A DNA stretch of 64,000 nt, from NCBI RefSeq assembly GCF_028502605.1, contig NC_079233.1, forward strand, positions 2,170,001-2,234,000. The letters run 5' to 3'. The notes below the pieces were generated by a model. The model saw only the letters and a list, made by a program, of their open reading frames with translations, was not told the DNA's origin and ran no database searches. Positions 13,576-25,850 of the stretch are shown one piece after another (the first letter of the stretch is position 1; each line of letters starts with the position of its first letter). The translations under genes and the position numbers were made by a program. The stretch is from Trichoderma breve. Taxonomy: Eukaryota; Ascomycota; Sordariomycetes; Hypocreales; Hypocreaceae.

Positions 13576-16015
13576 CTAGTTTTCCTCAATACTCAGCCGC
13601 TCCAATTGGCGACGTGTATCTGCAAGTTGCTCCATGATCTTCATTGTTTCAGGATGCTCGTCGCCAAGAAATTCTTGTTGTAGTGCCAGTGCCTTTACTT
13701 GGATTCCCTCTGCCTCCATATATCTGCCAGATGCATGGTACGTTATTCCAAGATGTGCCATGGTACCAATTGTATGAGGATGCTTGTCACCAATGACCTC
13801 TCGTTGTAGCGCCAGGGCGTTTAGAAGCATTTCCTCTGCCTCTTTGTATTTGCCGACTGCATTATATGTTATTCCGAGATTCGCCATAGTCGTAATCGTA
13901 TCAGGGTCTTTATCACTAAGAATTTCCCGCTGTAGTGCCAGTACCTCTACCCTTAATCCTTCTGCCTCTTGATATCTGCCGTCCGAGTGATGTATCGCTG
14001 CAATATTTGCCATGGTAATAACCGTAGAATGATCCTTGTGGCCAAAAGTCTGCTGCTGTAGCTCCAGTACTTCCATTATCATTCTCTGTCCCTCTTCACG
14101 TCTTCCAAGTGCTAGGTATGTTATTGCGAGATGTCTCATGGTTTTCATTGTATCACGGTGAGTGTTCCCAAGGATCTTCTGTAGTCGTGCTAGTACTCTC
14201 ACCATTATCTCCTCTGCCTTTTCATACCTCCTGAATGTAAAGTGTATCATTGCGAGCCCTACCTCGCTCATGATGGTCCTAGGATTCTTGTCACCAAATT
14301 TGTCCCGCTGCAACCTGTAAAGCTCGATTTGCGTTTCCTCTGCCTCTTGATACCTTCCGAGCTTATAATATGTATCTGTGAGTATTACCATACTGCCAAT
14401 TGCATCAAGATGGCTGTCACCTAGTATCGTCTTTTGTATTTCGTATGCTCTTTGTGCCACAATCTCGCACTCCCTCCATCTGCTGCGGCAGCTCAAATAA
14501 CGGGACAGCCTTGATGATAATTTTGCATTCATTTGATCTCTTCCACTGAGTGTAGCCCACTCACACGCCTGCTGTGCGTGAGCTATGTACTTCTCGCATT
14601 TGTTCCAGACCTCCCGTCCATCGTACGGGGATCTTGGGAAGAGAGTGTACGCAATCTCAAGCGCTGCAGCTGAGAAATGTTTCCCCTCATTCTTCCGTTC
14701 CTTCCTGCTCAGTCCGTACCGCATTGCTTCTTGAACAAGCTTATGGACCTTGTATGCGCGATTTCCATTTTCGGCCACCTGTATGTTCAGAAATGAAAAG
14801 TCACAAAGACGGGCGATAGCCTCAGTGACTTTATCATCATCGTTATTCGAGGCTGATGAGGAGGCATCACTGGGTGTTTCATGAATATGATCTATATCGT
14901 TGCTATCGTTGCCGTAGAGAGCTGCTTGCTTGATCAACTCAATAGAGATATTCTGGTTGTCTAGGTAGGCGTGAGTGTGTAGAATCTGATATGCTGTCTT
15001 ATTCTCAGCCTGAAGATACTTCATAGAAATGTTCCAGGTCTCCAAAATGCTGTTTGAAACTTCATGTCTCCGATGACGGTCGCTTTGTGATTGCTTTAGG
15101 ATCCTCCATCTTTTTTTGCCATCTTTCAATTTTGAGACGTATTCCTTAACGCTTGTCGAGGTCCTCTTCACATAGGCCGCAGCCTGCGATATAGCGAGTG
15201 GTAGGCATTCGAGTTCTTCAAGGAGCTCTTCAACATCTTTTGTGTCATCGTTGTTCCTTTGGTTATGCCTGACACTTTCGAACAGCTTTTTCGCCTCACT
15301 TGGGGTCATCTTTGGGATTTTAATTGCCCTACGAGCAGCAACAACACTTCCAGCGATGCTCTTGTCGCGGCTCGTCCAAAGGACTTGTCCTCTTGGCCCT
15401 CGTGGGATGAATTTATCCAGGCTTAATTCATGTTCTTTCGGATTCAAAACACATAGTCCATTGTGGTTGACACCAAAGAGTCCCAAGTTATCCGCATTAT
15501 CTAGAATAAGCACCCAGGGTGTGCTCGACTCGATACCATAACGTACGGCCATTAAAAATTCTTCATCATCGAGACTGGCTGAGAGACCAAGCTTCTTCGC
15601 GATCGATTTGAAGTCTTGCGTGAATGTCGTCTCGTTATCGGCGTGGACCCAGAATACGGAACAGGAGGAGACTTGGCACCGGCGATAGGCATAGTCAAGG
15701 GCGATCTGAGTTTTGTTGTGCTATTGCAGCTTAGCAACCCGTTGGTATCTCGCAGGGGCATCATAGCGCTCAGATTGCTTGCCCCGAGCCGCCAAGGCCA
15801 TAGAGGGCAGCGGTAGAGTAGTCGTCTGATAGCGGCAGGATTCTATCCAGCTCGCTGACAATGTCTTGACGACAAACAAGCTCCTCATTGCGCAGAAAAG
15901 GAATCAGGATACATGGTTCGCGAGGAGCACTGGCGTAATTATGGATCACATTGCCCTGATGAATCCGGGCATCATTTCCAATGGTATTGGACTCGATGAC
16001 ACGGGTAGAGCTCAT
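13576..16015 (-). pseudogene. NB-ARC/TPR STAND (NLR-like) gene with interrupted P-loop
   Basis: STAND-type NTPase of the fungal NLR class, thought to act in non-self recognition. The 5' part (16015-15783) encodes MSSTRV, a short NDARIHQGNVIHNY linker seen in fungal STAND proteins, then REPCILIPFLRNEELV and YGLGGSG, the start of Walker A. The 3' part (15714-13576) resumes at KTQIALDYAYRRC and has VLILDNAD (Walker B, near 15500) and LPLAISQAAAYV. It ends in about seven 42-residue kinesin-light-chain-type TPRs (GxHP/DT..TM..LA..Y...G+Y.EAE pattern). Between GGSG and KT lie 67 nt with stops in frame, a net frameshift and no GT donor. Splicing GCAAGC to AATAG leaves the wrong frame. No N-terminal effector domain is found upstream, but a good acceptor (CAATTACAG, near 16030) hints at a lost or unseen first exon. 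A longer continuous frame from 15552 is intact. Confidence 0.75.
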
Positions 16016-16949
16016 GATGCCAACATCGCTGTAATTGAAAATAGTAATAACAGAAAGCAAGGCTAAGACAACACTTTCAATAATAAAAGCATGGGAATCT
16101 ATCAAGAAAAGTCATCACTGAAGCTGATCACCACTTTTGCTACCCTTCTCAAGGGCGTTGGGTACGATGCTTCAGGCTCGAATTAAAAATTGCAAAGCTC
16201 CCTTTCGTTTGCATAAGGCTGTCGTTTCGGACAGCGGTAGAACATATTTCCCTGGAAATTACGGAGCATGCGCGAAATTTCATATCCAATAGACCATTTT
16301 GTACGACATCACAATCCTGTAAGACTGCGGTAGCTGGTTCAATGAAAGACTATATATTACCTAGCCCTTGCACCCATACCAAGTTATATAAGCCAGTTCC
16401 TTTGTAATCACATGCATAGAGGAACTTTTAAGTCACTGGACGAGCCAACTTACAAACATTAAAGCTCTTGATAAGCCTGGGGCAGTTGAGCGCCAACTCA
16501 CCAGGCTGGTCCAGAATCCATCAGCTGTCGGACATTAAGTTTGTACTTGATGAATCAAATTTCAAGGGTCAAACATGAAAGGAAGTACCTCCATTACATA
16601 TATACCTGTATGTACCAATCGGGCGGTCCATGACAAGGACACCACGGCGCAGATTTCCAAATATGGCGAGCAACACAATAAATGTGCGAACCTCTGACCC
16701 TTTCACCGCCTTTGAGATTGCATAGCATCGTGGCGAAAAGCTCGCTCCACTGACCAACTCAACGAAGCCAAATTAGAAATTAGAGTTGCTGCACGTCATC
16801 TGTCCACTAGTATTGTTAATGTTAGTATAGTAAGTAGTACAGTACGGGTTTAAACCCCCACGAATGATCTACGAGAGACGGTAGTGTTGCCGTTGACGCC
16901 TTTTGTCTCCCGCATCTAGTCTAAAAAGCCATGGGGGATTGCTGCGGCT
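16016..16949. other. Upstream of STAND gene, no gene seen
   Basis: About 0.9 kb with no supported reading frame. If the STAND gene once had an effector exon it should lie here on the minus strand, but I recognise no domain. Confidence 0.35.
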
Positions 16950-17560
16950 CCATCCTGTTGGTAGTAGAGGCTGGCGAATCAGCTCGCGAAGTGGCCATTT
17001 GGCGCTCTAGAGGTGAGACACGTTCTTAGTGATTCGACGAACCATGGCGTCTGTCGCAATTGCCTTTGGAGACGAGATTATGCATTTCGTGGCTGGCTTC
17101 GGAAGCAATATACGGCATTGTTTTATAGCCACTGTCGTAATAGACGTAGCTCGATGGAGATGAGCATGTTTCGACCGACCAAAGAGAGCAAAGGAGGGTC
17201 CAAAGGAGGCACTGGCTTTCAAAACCTATCCTGAAGACGTATTAAATAAGCATGAGAGCAAGCAAGGTATGGTGACGTCGCACAAGGATTGCAATATACT
17301 CTGACACTATGCAGCATTGAAGCTTCTCGCGTCGCGTTTCTAAGCACTGTCCGAAGTAGTACTTTGGGATAATCCGCGCCAATAGGTAAATGCTCCATTC
17401 TACCCAACAGCGTTAATATTCACTTTAGCATCGATGGATGGATGTGTTTAACGCTATCAGAAAGAGACTTGATGCCAAATTGTAGAAATATAATGGCGAA
17501 CATTTGGATGGCACGATGAAATCGCGAACAAGGCGCATCGCAGGAGGAAAGGCGGTTGTT
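16950..17560. repeat. Segmental duplication block, copy A (first half)
   Basis: Diverged partner of 25250-25850 in the same orientation. Shared anchors, in order: GCCATTTGGCGCTC (16994 and 25296), GAGATTATGC followed by TTCGT, TCCTGAAGACG, GCATTGAAGCTTCT versus GCGTTGAAACTGCT, TTTCTAAGCAC (17337 and 25617) and AACAAGGCGC (17527 and 25824). The offset stays at 8.28-8.30 kb. Over 34 aligned bases ending in TTTCTAAGCAC I count 7 differences, 6 of them transitions. Plus-strand peptides around EIM.FV and FK.YPED/SCPED agree loosely in both copies but are broken by stops, so a decayed gene is possible. No family recognised. Confidence 0.6.
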
Positions 17561-18625
17561 CCGAAGTACCACTGAGGGCTGAAAGAACAGTCGACCAGAG
17601 CCGGCAAATCATGCTCGCTGTCAAACCCCCTCGGCTTCTATCAGTCGACGAAACCGCAGTAATCCAAGATGCCGTGTTTATTTTGACAATGTTTTTTGCC
17701 TGCCATTGTATAACCGGTCTGTCAAGCTTGTCGGCTCAGTAGTCGTATGAACTGCATGCAGCTGCCTTCCGTGTCGAAAATCGGTATGGAATATTCTTGT
17801 TTAAGGTATAACCAGTATTAAATTGAGAACAATAGCACAGAAAATCATGGTTCTTGTAAAGTAAAAGGTACCTACGGACTTAGAGAACGACTCAGGCCTA
17901 CTTTGGTGTTTCAATTTTCGGTGTGGCTGTAAGTAGGTACCTAAGCAATAGAACAACAAGAACCTGGAAGCCAACAAGTCCTTGTAGAGTAGTACTGAAA
18001 TCTAGCGCGCGGTAATGTATGGACCGGCGATAAACATGCCCCAGAGCCGCTTCGGTATCCAAGCCTCCGACAATATGTACATATACCTTGGCTAATGGAT
18101 CTCGTGTGAATCAAGCCAACGCAAGCATAGAACCCGTTCGGAGTAGTTAAAGAAGGTTCATTCAGCTGGCTTTTGTGTTTTTGGAGCTGTAGTTCCAAAA
18201 ATAACATTCCTACATACCGCTTTGCCGCAGGAGAGCTTCTCTTGTTGGATCTGTCAAAATCCTTGTGCGTGAAGTAGTGCCTGAGTGTTGCACCCAGTCC
18301 ACGTAGCCGAAATTATACACGTAAAGTAGTATCAGGGGAAAATTTAAATTGCTAGAATCTCAGTTACGTAAACTAGGGAAGTGGTGACGGCACCAGCGAT
18401 CGCAGCGAAACATGACCAGTACGAGACTCCCCTCTCCAGCCCCCCCTTTTCAATCTTCCCGCCTTTTTTCGCCTCTTCTCTATCTCATCCTCCTAGGCCA
18501 AACTATCTCTCTTTGCTCCTCTAAATGAACAACAACAATGCCGCTCAATTCCATCATATTAACCGCCATCAAACGATTGTGTGGGTGATACGGAGTAGTC
18601 GCGCCTCAAAGGCAGGATGTATCAG
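17561..18625. other. Middle of duplication copy A, no gene called
   Basis: The pyrimidine-rich tract at about 18421-18520 is matched by the one at about 26930-27050 in copy B. The 3' flank of the small gene (ACAACAACAATGCCGC ... ATTGTGT, 18576) aligns with copy B at 27126. A 65-codon plus-strand frame at 18525-18722 has no start codon in copy B and is not called. TACGGAGTA occurs at 18589-18597. Confidence 0.4.
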
Positions 18626-18968
18626 TCAATTGGCGTCCGCATTGCCCATTTCAATGTCTGAATTCTCCAAATCGATGCCTGTTCTGCATTCACATCCTCC
18701 TTCCATCCGATTGACGGCATGAGCAACATAGCGTTGAAGTCGTCGAAGTCGTCGCCGCCGTCGCAGCTGTTGAATCCGTTGAATCCGTTGAGACCGTTGA
18801 GGCCATTGAACCCGCCGTGGCCGTTGATACATCCTAGAGTATGTCAGTCAATATTCTACAAGATAGGGTTCAAGGCGTCTCTACTAACCGACATAAACGA
18901 ATCAACTCTCTATAGACGTGGACTAAGCGACGGTGAAGTCCATGGCTATAACAGGCGTTGCTTGACAT
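18626..18968 (-). CDS. Small two-exon gene, family member 1 (Arg-rich repetitive middle)
   Basis: Function unknown. Exons 18968-18889 and 18833-18626 give 95 residues; the 55-nt intron has donor GTTAGT, branch CTGAC and acceptor CTCTAG. The call rests on its partner at 27166-27527. Both first exons are exactly 80 nt, both introns are phase 2 directly after Leu-Cys, and the first 26 residues share 10 identities (M, N4, S8, H9, R13, V16, R20, L22, L25, C26). The C-termini also agree: ID/VD, then DI four residues on, ending D-[AS]-N-stop. The middle differs: here it is QR/RR-rich (QRSQRIQRIQQLRRRRRLRR), from a tandem 9-bp CAACGGATT-like repeat. No signal peptide or membrane segment is visible. 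The minus-strand reading is supported by the shared TATA box upstream. Confidence 0.6.
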
Positions 18969-18982
18969 TTTGAAGCGTTGAG

Positions 18983-19001
18983 GCTAAGCTTATAGCTTAG
19001 C
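18983..19001. repeat. Perfect inverted repeat in the leader of small gene 1
   Basis: GCTAAGCT-TAT-AGCTTAGC is an 8-bp stem with a 3-base loop, ending 15 nt before the ATG at 18968. In the mRNA it would form a hairpin just upstream of the start codon. The partner gene at 27.5 kb has no such hairpin. Confidence 0.6.
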
Positions 19002-19125
19002 TTTGCTAATATTTAGATGAAATTGTCGTTAAGTTATTGTCAGATATATAACTGCAATTGCTGAATGCAGATTTTGAGTCTTCAGGCTGCTAAGCATCTC
19101 GCATCGAACCTCCTACAGATCAACC

Positions 19126-19137
19126 CTTTATATAATA
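19126..19137 (-). promoter_or_regulatory. TATA box of small gene 1
   Basis: On the minus strand this reads TATTATATAAAG, about 160 bp before the ATG. It is flanked by GACATGTC, matched by GAGATGTC beside the same TATA word in the copy at 27.67 kb. Confidence 0.55.
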
Positions 19138-19160
19138 CCGGACATGTCATCCCATCTTCG

Positions 19161-22100
19161 AGCACAGCAGCCTATCGGCGATAGAATTACATGCTGGCGC
19201 ATCAGTCTGGACAGCCTGGCAGCTGGGGCTTAGAGGGCCGCACAACGACTGCTCAAGCCGTCATGCTGATATGCAAAGAGAAAATTTCAAAAGAGGAAGA
19301 TAATTATGGCCAGGGGTGTTGGCAATGATGGACATTGTGTATGCTTAGGCGTGTAGTAATCCTACAATGCTCTAAGGATACGTCACTCGTGGTAGCAAAT
19401 TTGGATCGTAATTGGTCAAAAGACAAGGCTACGAGCTGTCGGTAATTGTCTGTCAGCAGATTGATGCATCGACTATATTACATCTCTTTCTTTCGTTTCG
19501 CCTTGTCTATTTTATTTTGCTCCTAATTACTATGTAGTTGGAACGTCTCGCCAATCACGAAGCATGCATGCATACCTCCCTGCATGTGCCGCCTCAACAA
19601 TCTCCCCACCGCTTCTTGAGTACCTGACCCGTCGACGCCTCACATTTCTCTTATACTATTCTTCATTCTTCTTCTGGGGATGAGAGAGCCCTGCACAAGG
19701 CCCATTTCATGTGTGTTTCTTGCAATTACAGGTGAGCAAGCCTCTCACCGCCTATGCTTCATGTGACCGTGACATGTCGGCCGGATAGGTCACTGTGGTC
19801 GGATCAAGTCTCTTATGGCTTATTATAGGTGCTGACCTGGCACACAAACCTTAGAATGATCAAATGAGAATGGCTAAGAGAACTTCTGCCAATGGGCCTC
19901 AAGGAGCTCTAACAATCCATGTCATCTGCTGGCTGCAGTAATATAGAGGTGCAGGAAGATTGAAATGCTCTGACTGTTCTTGAGAAATCTGCAGACGGCT
20001 GAGGCACTAATGTACTAGACGTGACCTCTATGAAGGTGAATGCGGCGAATCATCTGGTGTTTCGGTCTGCTGTTCACACCGATATCTGCCCGTATTTACA
20101 TGTGGGTACATGTAATTCGCTGGTTACTGGCTTGTCAAAACACATGAAGCTAAGGTGCGGGTATGGCTGTATGGGGTGCAGCAGCATTACCTTATTTGCC
20201 ACCGGGAACTGGGGATCTACATACGCGGTCTTAGTCGTGGCATACTATTTAATAGGTCCAATTTGAAAGCAGTTGGTTCCAACTCTCACTTCTTTGACTT
20301 CTCGGTTTTGCTGTCGGCGATGGCCTCACAGAAAGAAGATAAGTCTAAGAAAGACCCTTGTAAGGCATCCAAGAAACGTATTATTCTTACTCCCAGATGG
20401 GATCCGTTATGCCACGTATGGTTTTGAGACTTGGCATAACGCATTGAAAATGCACCCCTTTCAAGCTCCCTAAGCCGGCATGCCTTACTACCAATTGAAA
20501 TCTGACTATTGGATTACCGTAAATATCTTATTCCTTAAAATACTCTGCAATGATCTTGATGAAGAGATCAGATGTATTCTCTATCATTTCCATATCCTTC
20601 TACTTCCATGAAGCTAGCCTGACCGCTGTGCCGTCCCTAGATAGACGGACCTATGTTCCCTTCGCTACGGTAACAAAATATTTGACTACCATTCACTTCC
20701 TCCACGGCGTGGATCATCTTACCCCAGGCGCTCATGGGACTTCTCGCCAAAGAAAGCTAGTCCTTAGTCTCTTCCCAGAATTAGCCCCTGTTTAATCTGC
20801 CCCTTCGACCGGAGTCTCCTCCGCGCCGTTACTGCAATTCTACTGGCTCAAATAAATATGGAAAAGGCAGAGAGAGGGTGAGAAGCACTATTTCCACACA
20901 TCTCCACTCACCTTGAGTCATCAGCGCTATCGAACCCCGGCACTAGCTCCGTCTTCGTGAAAGGTCAACGGTACAATACAATTGACATGATAGGGCTTGA
21001 CACACGGCCATGTGATATTCGCCTTATAGCTCCACGAGGCCGCTGCATGAGCTGAGCTTACGGCTCGTACTTGGTGTATCTATACCTCGTACGGAGGGTG
21101 TGCGTTATATGGGAGGCTTACCGCTCATCTAGATCGCCTTTCCACGGTCGATTGCAAGCAATCTTATCATCACAGGCATCTATAAAAGTGATCAGTCGTA
21201 AATACATGTCCACTGCCACACAAGATACCGACCAGGGATACTAGTTGCCGATCCGCTCCGCATGACAGATGAGAGCCGGCGTATCACTTTCGTTGCCTCT
21301 ATTGCCGACCGCATGACTGAAATTGCATTCAATTACACCTGTTGAATAGTGGATGCACAAGGAATTACACTATAGCGGTGAAGATCAACATGAGCTGAAA
21401 ATGTCTTCTGAAATTGACGTGATCAGCGGTCAAGTATAGGCACATACAGAGACTGTGCAGCGAACTTCAGATCCATAATGGACGATAAGGCTTGGCCTTT
21501 ACTAAATTAAGTGCTGATAACACCGTTGAAACCGGTGGAAAGACGCTCGTCCCACACTAGTTGTTTTGAATCGGACACCATGCTTCGTAAAAAGGCGAAA
21601 TATAATGGATAGTAAACACCAAATTAAGCCTAGCCAATACAGCCCACAAGACTGCTGGCATGAGCGAGGAGCGGTGGCACGTTGACTCGGCGGCGGCTAT
21701 ATTTTGGCGCCGTGTAACCACCACCGCTCGACAAGGGATCCTAGATAGTTCATCAGCCATAAGTATTTTCATAGGTCTCGCATGGAGGCAGTGACTGTAT
21801 AGAAAGACAAAAAAAGAGTTGTCAAAAAATAAAATAAAATAAAAACAGAGCCTGCACTCGTCCTTGTATGACTTTGGCAGCATTGGTCGACAAAGTGTGT
21901 ATTAACTTGCAGCCCAGGGCGAGTGTTTACAGACTAGACGCTAGCATACAGGTGGATTCCATAATGAAATAAACCTAGATGAAGCCAGCCTTGATCTTCT
22001 CATCTAGTCGCATTGACTGATTTTGAATTACTACTGTCAATACCCGGAACGGACGGGACGGGCCCTCAGCCGTCAAATCCGTTCGGGAGATAGACCCGTC

Positions 22101-25100
22101 CTACCAGGCAGAGAACAACGCCTGGAGAAGGGCGTATGCGCTACGTTAGGCAGCAGGAGCACAGCTGCCTTTACCTTGACCCAACAAGCGCATCTAATAA
22201 GCTTTGAATTCTCGGAGCAGTGCCTATATCAAGTAATTTGTGGACATACTAGCAGCTATTAGCCCTGTTTTCTCGACTAGGAGAGTACCAAGTAGTAGTA
22301 TTAATTGAATGACCCTTGCTGATGGAAATAGTACCCATGCAATTGATATTACCAGGCCACAGGTACAGGGGCATCGGCGATCAGTGTGTGATTGTATCAA
22401 TACCATTGGACTGGCATTGAAGAGACAAGTCTGTAGTCTCGTTCTGAGAGTTGGCTCAACTCGTAGTGGTACGTTTCTCGAGATTAGCGTTTGATCTTAA
22501 AGAGCCTCAATGTTGTTGACCGAAAGGCTGCAATGCTACGAAACTGATTTCTATTATATAGACTGCGTTACAATCCCGACCCGTTTTCTAGAATTTTAGG
22601 AATAAAAGGCCATGTTGTGTCGTGAGATCTTCCAAGTATTCCGTTACGCGACAGCATTTTACTCGATTCCGTGCGTATGCTTGTAGATCTACCACGCCAT
22701 GTGTCTATCACGCTCAAAAACGGATCACGGCCACAAAGAGGAATCATTCGGTGGCAAGGATCGAGTATCATTTCTCATAAAATGTCACACTTGCAGGCAA
22801 TCAGGCCCCGGTCTAGCCTTGGCGGTCTTCGAGTGCGTTGTCCGCTCGTAAAAGCCGTTTCCACCGTTACTGCGTGACCATGTCCGCTGTCGTATGCCCG
22901 AAGAGCAGGCATCACCATGGACGCGAATTTATCCTCAGTCCTTTCTTTTGGTACCACTTCATTTCTTTTTCTCTTGACGGCCCAATGCTAACCGAGCGAG
23001 CTCCCCTTGGACCATGGTTCTCTTGGCGCCTAGTTGAAGGGAAGGCTCTTGCATGTACTATGATGTACCATCTACTAATGTTATTTGAAGCAGGTATGTT
23101 TATGTCGTGTTAGAACGGTGAGTGACATAGTTGAGGTGGTAGACAAGAAATCTACACCTGATACAGGATGGTCCCGGTAAATTGTGGGTTGATGAGAGGT
23201 CGGCGAGAAAAACGTTGGGGTAATATCGACAGTACAATCCGAATACGACTACGAAATGAAGACGTCCTGTGGGATTAGAGCTTGACCGTCAACGACCGTG
23301 AATATCGGAGGTAGCTGTCCACTACAAGAGTCACGGTCCCATTATGTCTTCCGTCACCGGACATTTACAGGCATGACTCCTACCTGAATCCAGCCGGTAT
23401 GCTGGTGTTTGGCAAAAGAAGGAGAGAAATCAAGGGGGCATGGTAGCACCCGCGTAGTACGAGTAGTGCGCGCAAAGTGGGTTTTTGGGTTGCCCCCCTT
23501 TCTTTTGCCTTTTTTTGCCTCTCTTACCAATATCAAAGTCAGCCTAGCCCAGTTCTCAGTAGGACCAAGTGTATACCAGGAAGCCTTGCAGGCAGAATGT
23601 ACATATGTTCATTGCTCCGCGATGTATCTATCTACTTGATCAAGCTGCGCTTGCTAAATCATCCAATACTCGTCCAAGGCATAGTGTAGACGTAGATATC
23701 CCTAGGAGACTACGTTCGCACTAATACAAGTGCTTGTAGCCACTGCGTAAATCACCAGGTAGCACTTGGGTTGCATGTCGAATCTGTTCACAAGAGGCAA
23801 CTAGTTCTTTGACTACAGTAAACTAAGTGCAGCTCAATGTAGCGCCTGCTGTATATTGCATGCTCTATTTTAGACCTTGAATACTCGTTACGGCTGGACT
23901 TATCGACCCAGATGACTGAAACCTCAGCAGTAGAGATCATCCAAGTCACTGTACGATCCACTTGTATCTCTTCCTCTTTTCACTTAACCACCCTAGCCGC
24001 TCACACTGCGTTATGCCAGGTTGAACTCAAAGACCATGGATGCAAACAGGATGTCATTGTCAGTATTGCAGAATAATTAGATGGGTAATTGTTGTTTACC
24101 TAAAATTACAGTCCTTAGTAAGATTTCCCAATTGCCTTTCCATCGCTATGTTATGATCTTGTAGATTTTCCAATAATTTCCATGTATTCTCTCAAAGACA
24201 TTTCTTTTTCAGTAAGCTTACAATTAATTTTACAGTATTTAAACTAAATACTACACCTCTTTTCCTTTGACAAAGCATGCGCTTAGCCATATATATCACT
24301 TAGATTAAGGGCTAGGTTTAATCTTTTATTAAACTACCTAGCCATTATAGACTGCGTCTTACCTACATTTAGTGATAATTGACACAATATCTCAGGTGCC
24401 TACTGATTTAGGTGTTATATATATATAAACGAAAGACTCTGCAAATATTGATACACAGGCAGGTAATAGTAACTACATCCATACCTATATGTGCATGTCG
24501 GGTGTTTAACGCCAAGCACTTATCAGAAAGGGCTGTATCGTCACCTAGAAAAAGGCGCACTCAGAAAATATTAGTAATTGAATATATCAGATGCTACACG
24601 TAGGAAGAGATTGACGGGGAAAAAGAAAGAAGAAGTAAATAAATATATCGAAAACAAATCGGCTGACTTTTGGAGATAAGGAATGTAAAAGGAAGGTTTT
24701 AATTATGCAAAAGGCCGACTCTCAATGGCCGTTAATGCGCCGGGATACTGAGAGCCTAATTGGCCGTCCACATCGTAATCCGCCGGCTCTCGGGGGTTGA
24801 TTCTGTACGGGGTAGTATATACAAACCTCATTGTTACCGAACCAAAAGAAATACTGTCTTTTACGGGTACCAAGCACTTAAAATCGCATTGCGCATGATA
24901 AGGATTCCAAGAGGACGAGATTCCAGGCATAAATGGCAGCATTGGACTCGGTACGCCTTCGCCGCTTCGAAATTCTCATCGCTGCAAAAGGCCCCATACC
25001 CCGACAAAAATGAAGTTGGAATAAGCTTTCCTGCGAGTCATCTAGAGCGCAGTTAGCTGCCGTCAATGCCATGGCATTTCGCGGAAGCTAATGAAGAGAC

Positions 25101-25249
25101 CCGGCTTTTCAACCCCACAGGCCCCCAGAGAGCTGCTGCGCTCGGTGTTCTTTCGGGCAGGTCGAGATTATCGCGAATGGAGTTGGTGATCCGCTCGGGA
25201 AAAAGGATGTTCACGCCTAAACGCCGTGGGGCGCACATGGCAATGCTAT
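19161..25249. other. 6-kb gene-poor spacer between the duplication copies
   Basis: I see no gene I can support on either strand. Frames are under about 110 codons, without family motifs or a matching splice partner. One possible third relic of the duplicated sequence lies near 20415-20460 (TTGGCATAACGCATTGAAA and a short FETWHNALKM peptide), but the match is short. AT-rich tracts occur at about 24060-24440. Confidence 0.4.
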
Positions 25250-25850
25250 GTCTCGCAGGTAGTATAAGCTTACAGAGTGGCAGCAGGAGTCCAGCCATTT
25301 GGCGCTCAAAGCGCGGAACTGGCCCCAATCAACTATCGGCCGATGTTGGAATGGTCACAGTGTGACGGAGATTATGCGCTTCGTAACGGACGTTGGAACC
25401 ATGATGGGGACTTGACCGTCGTTGTCGCGTGTAACCATTAAGCACCAACTTCATCGAAAACGCGTTCCATGCGACCGAGCAATGGGAACTAACGAGGCTC
25501 CGTTTTGCAAAAGCTGTCCTGAAGACGCACAAGTAAGTATGGATTCCAACGGTAACGTAACATGAGGAGTTTGATACTGAACTTTGGCACCGTGCGTTGA
25601 AACTGCTTGCATTGCATTTCTAAGCACGATGGGACCTACAAGGTAGGCAATGGACACTAAGGTCAATCCGCTGACGCGGCAAACGCGCGTGAGGCCAAGG
25701 GAAGGGAAATCCTCGGATTTTCGTCATGTTGTGGGCAGATAAACGCGAAAAAGAAACCACCCGCACGAGTGTAAGTGTATCTTGACTCGGAATGTGTAAG
25801 AAGATAAAATGATGAAGAACGTAAACAAGGCGCGCCACAGAGGTGCTTCC
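25250..25850. repeat. Segmental duplication block, copy B (first half)
   Basis: Collinear partner of 16950-17560, same orientation. Copy B keeps a GTAAGT at about 25533 after the CCTGAAGACGCACAA stretch where copy A has ATAAGC, and a tail reading FDTELWHRALKLL followed by a stop near 25572-25623. This suggests B is closer to a functional two-exon 3' end than A. I do not recognise the protein. Confidence 0.55.

Noticed and set aside
15552..15764. 70-codon minus-strand frame inside the STAND gene
   Set aside because: It is the frame reached by GC-AG splicing of the P-loop insert and loses the NB-ARC sequence, so it is not the product.
18525..18722. 65-codon plus-strand frame after an AACAACAACAATG start
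   Set aside because: The start codon is missing in the duplicate copy, and the overlapping minus-strand gene has better conserved features.
20400..20475. Possible third copy of the duplicated sequence
   Set aside because: Only about 23 bases align (17 identical) with a short FETWHNALK peptide; too short to claim.
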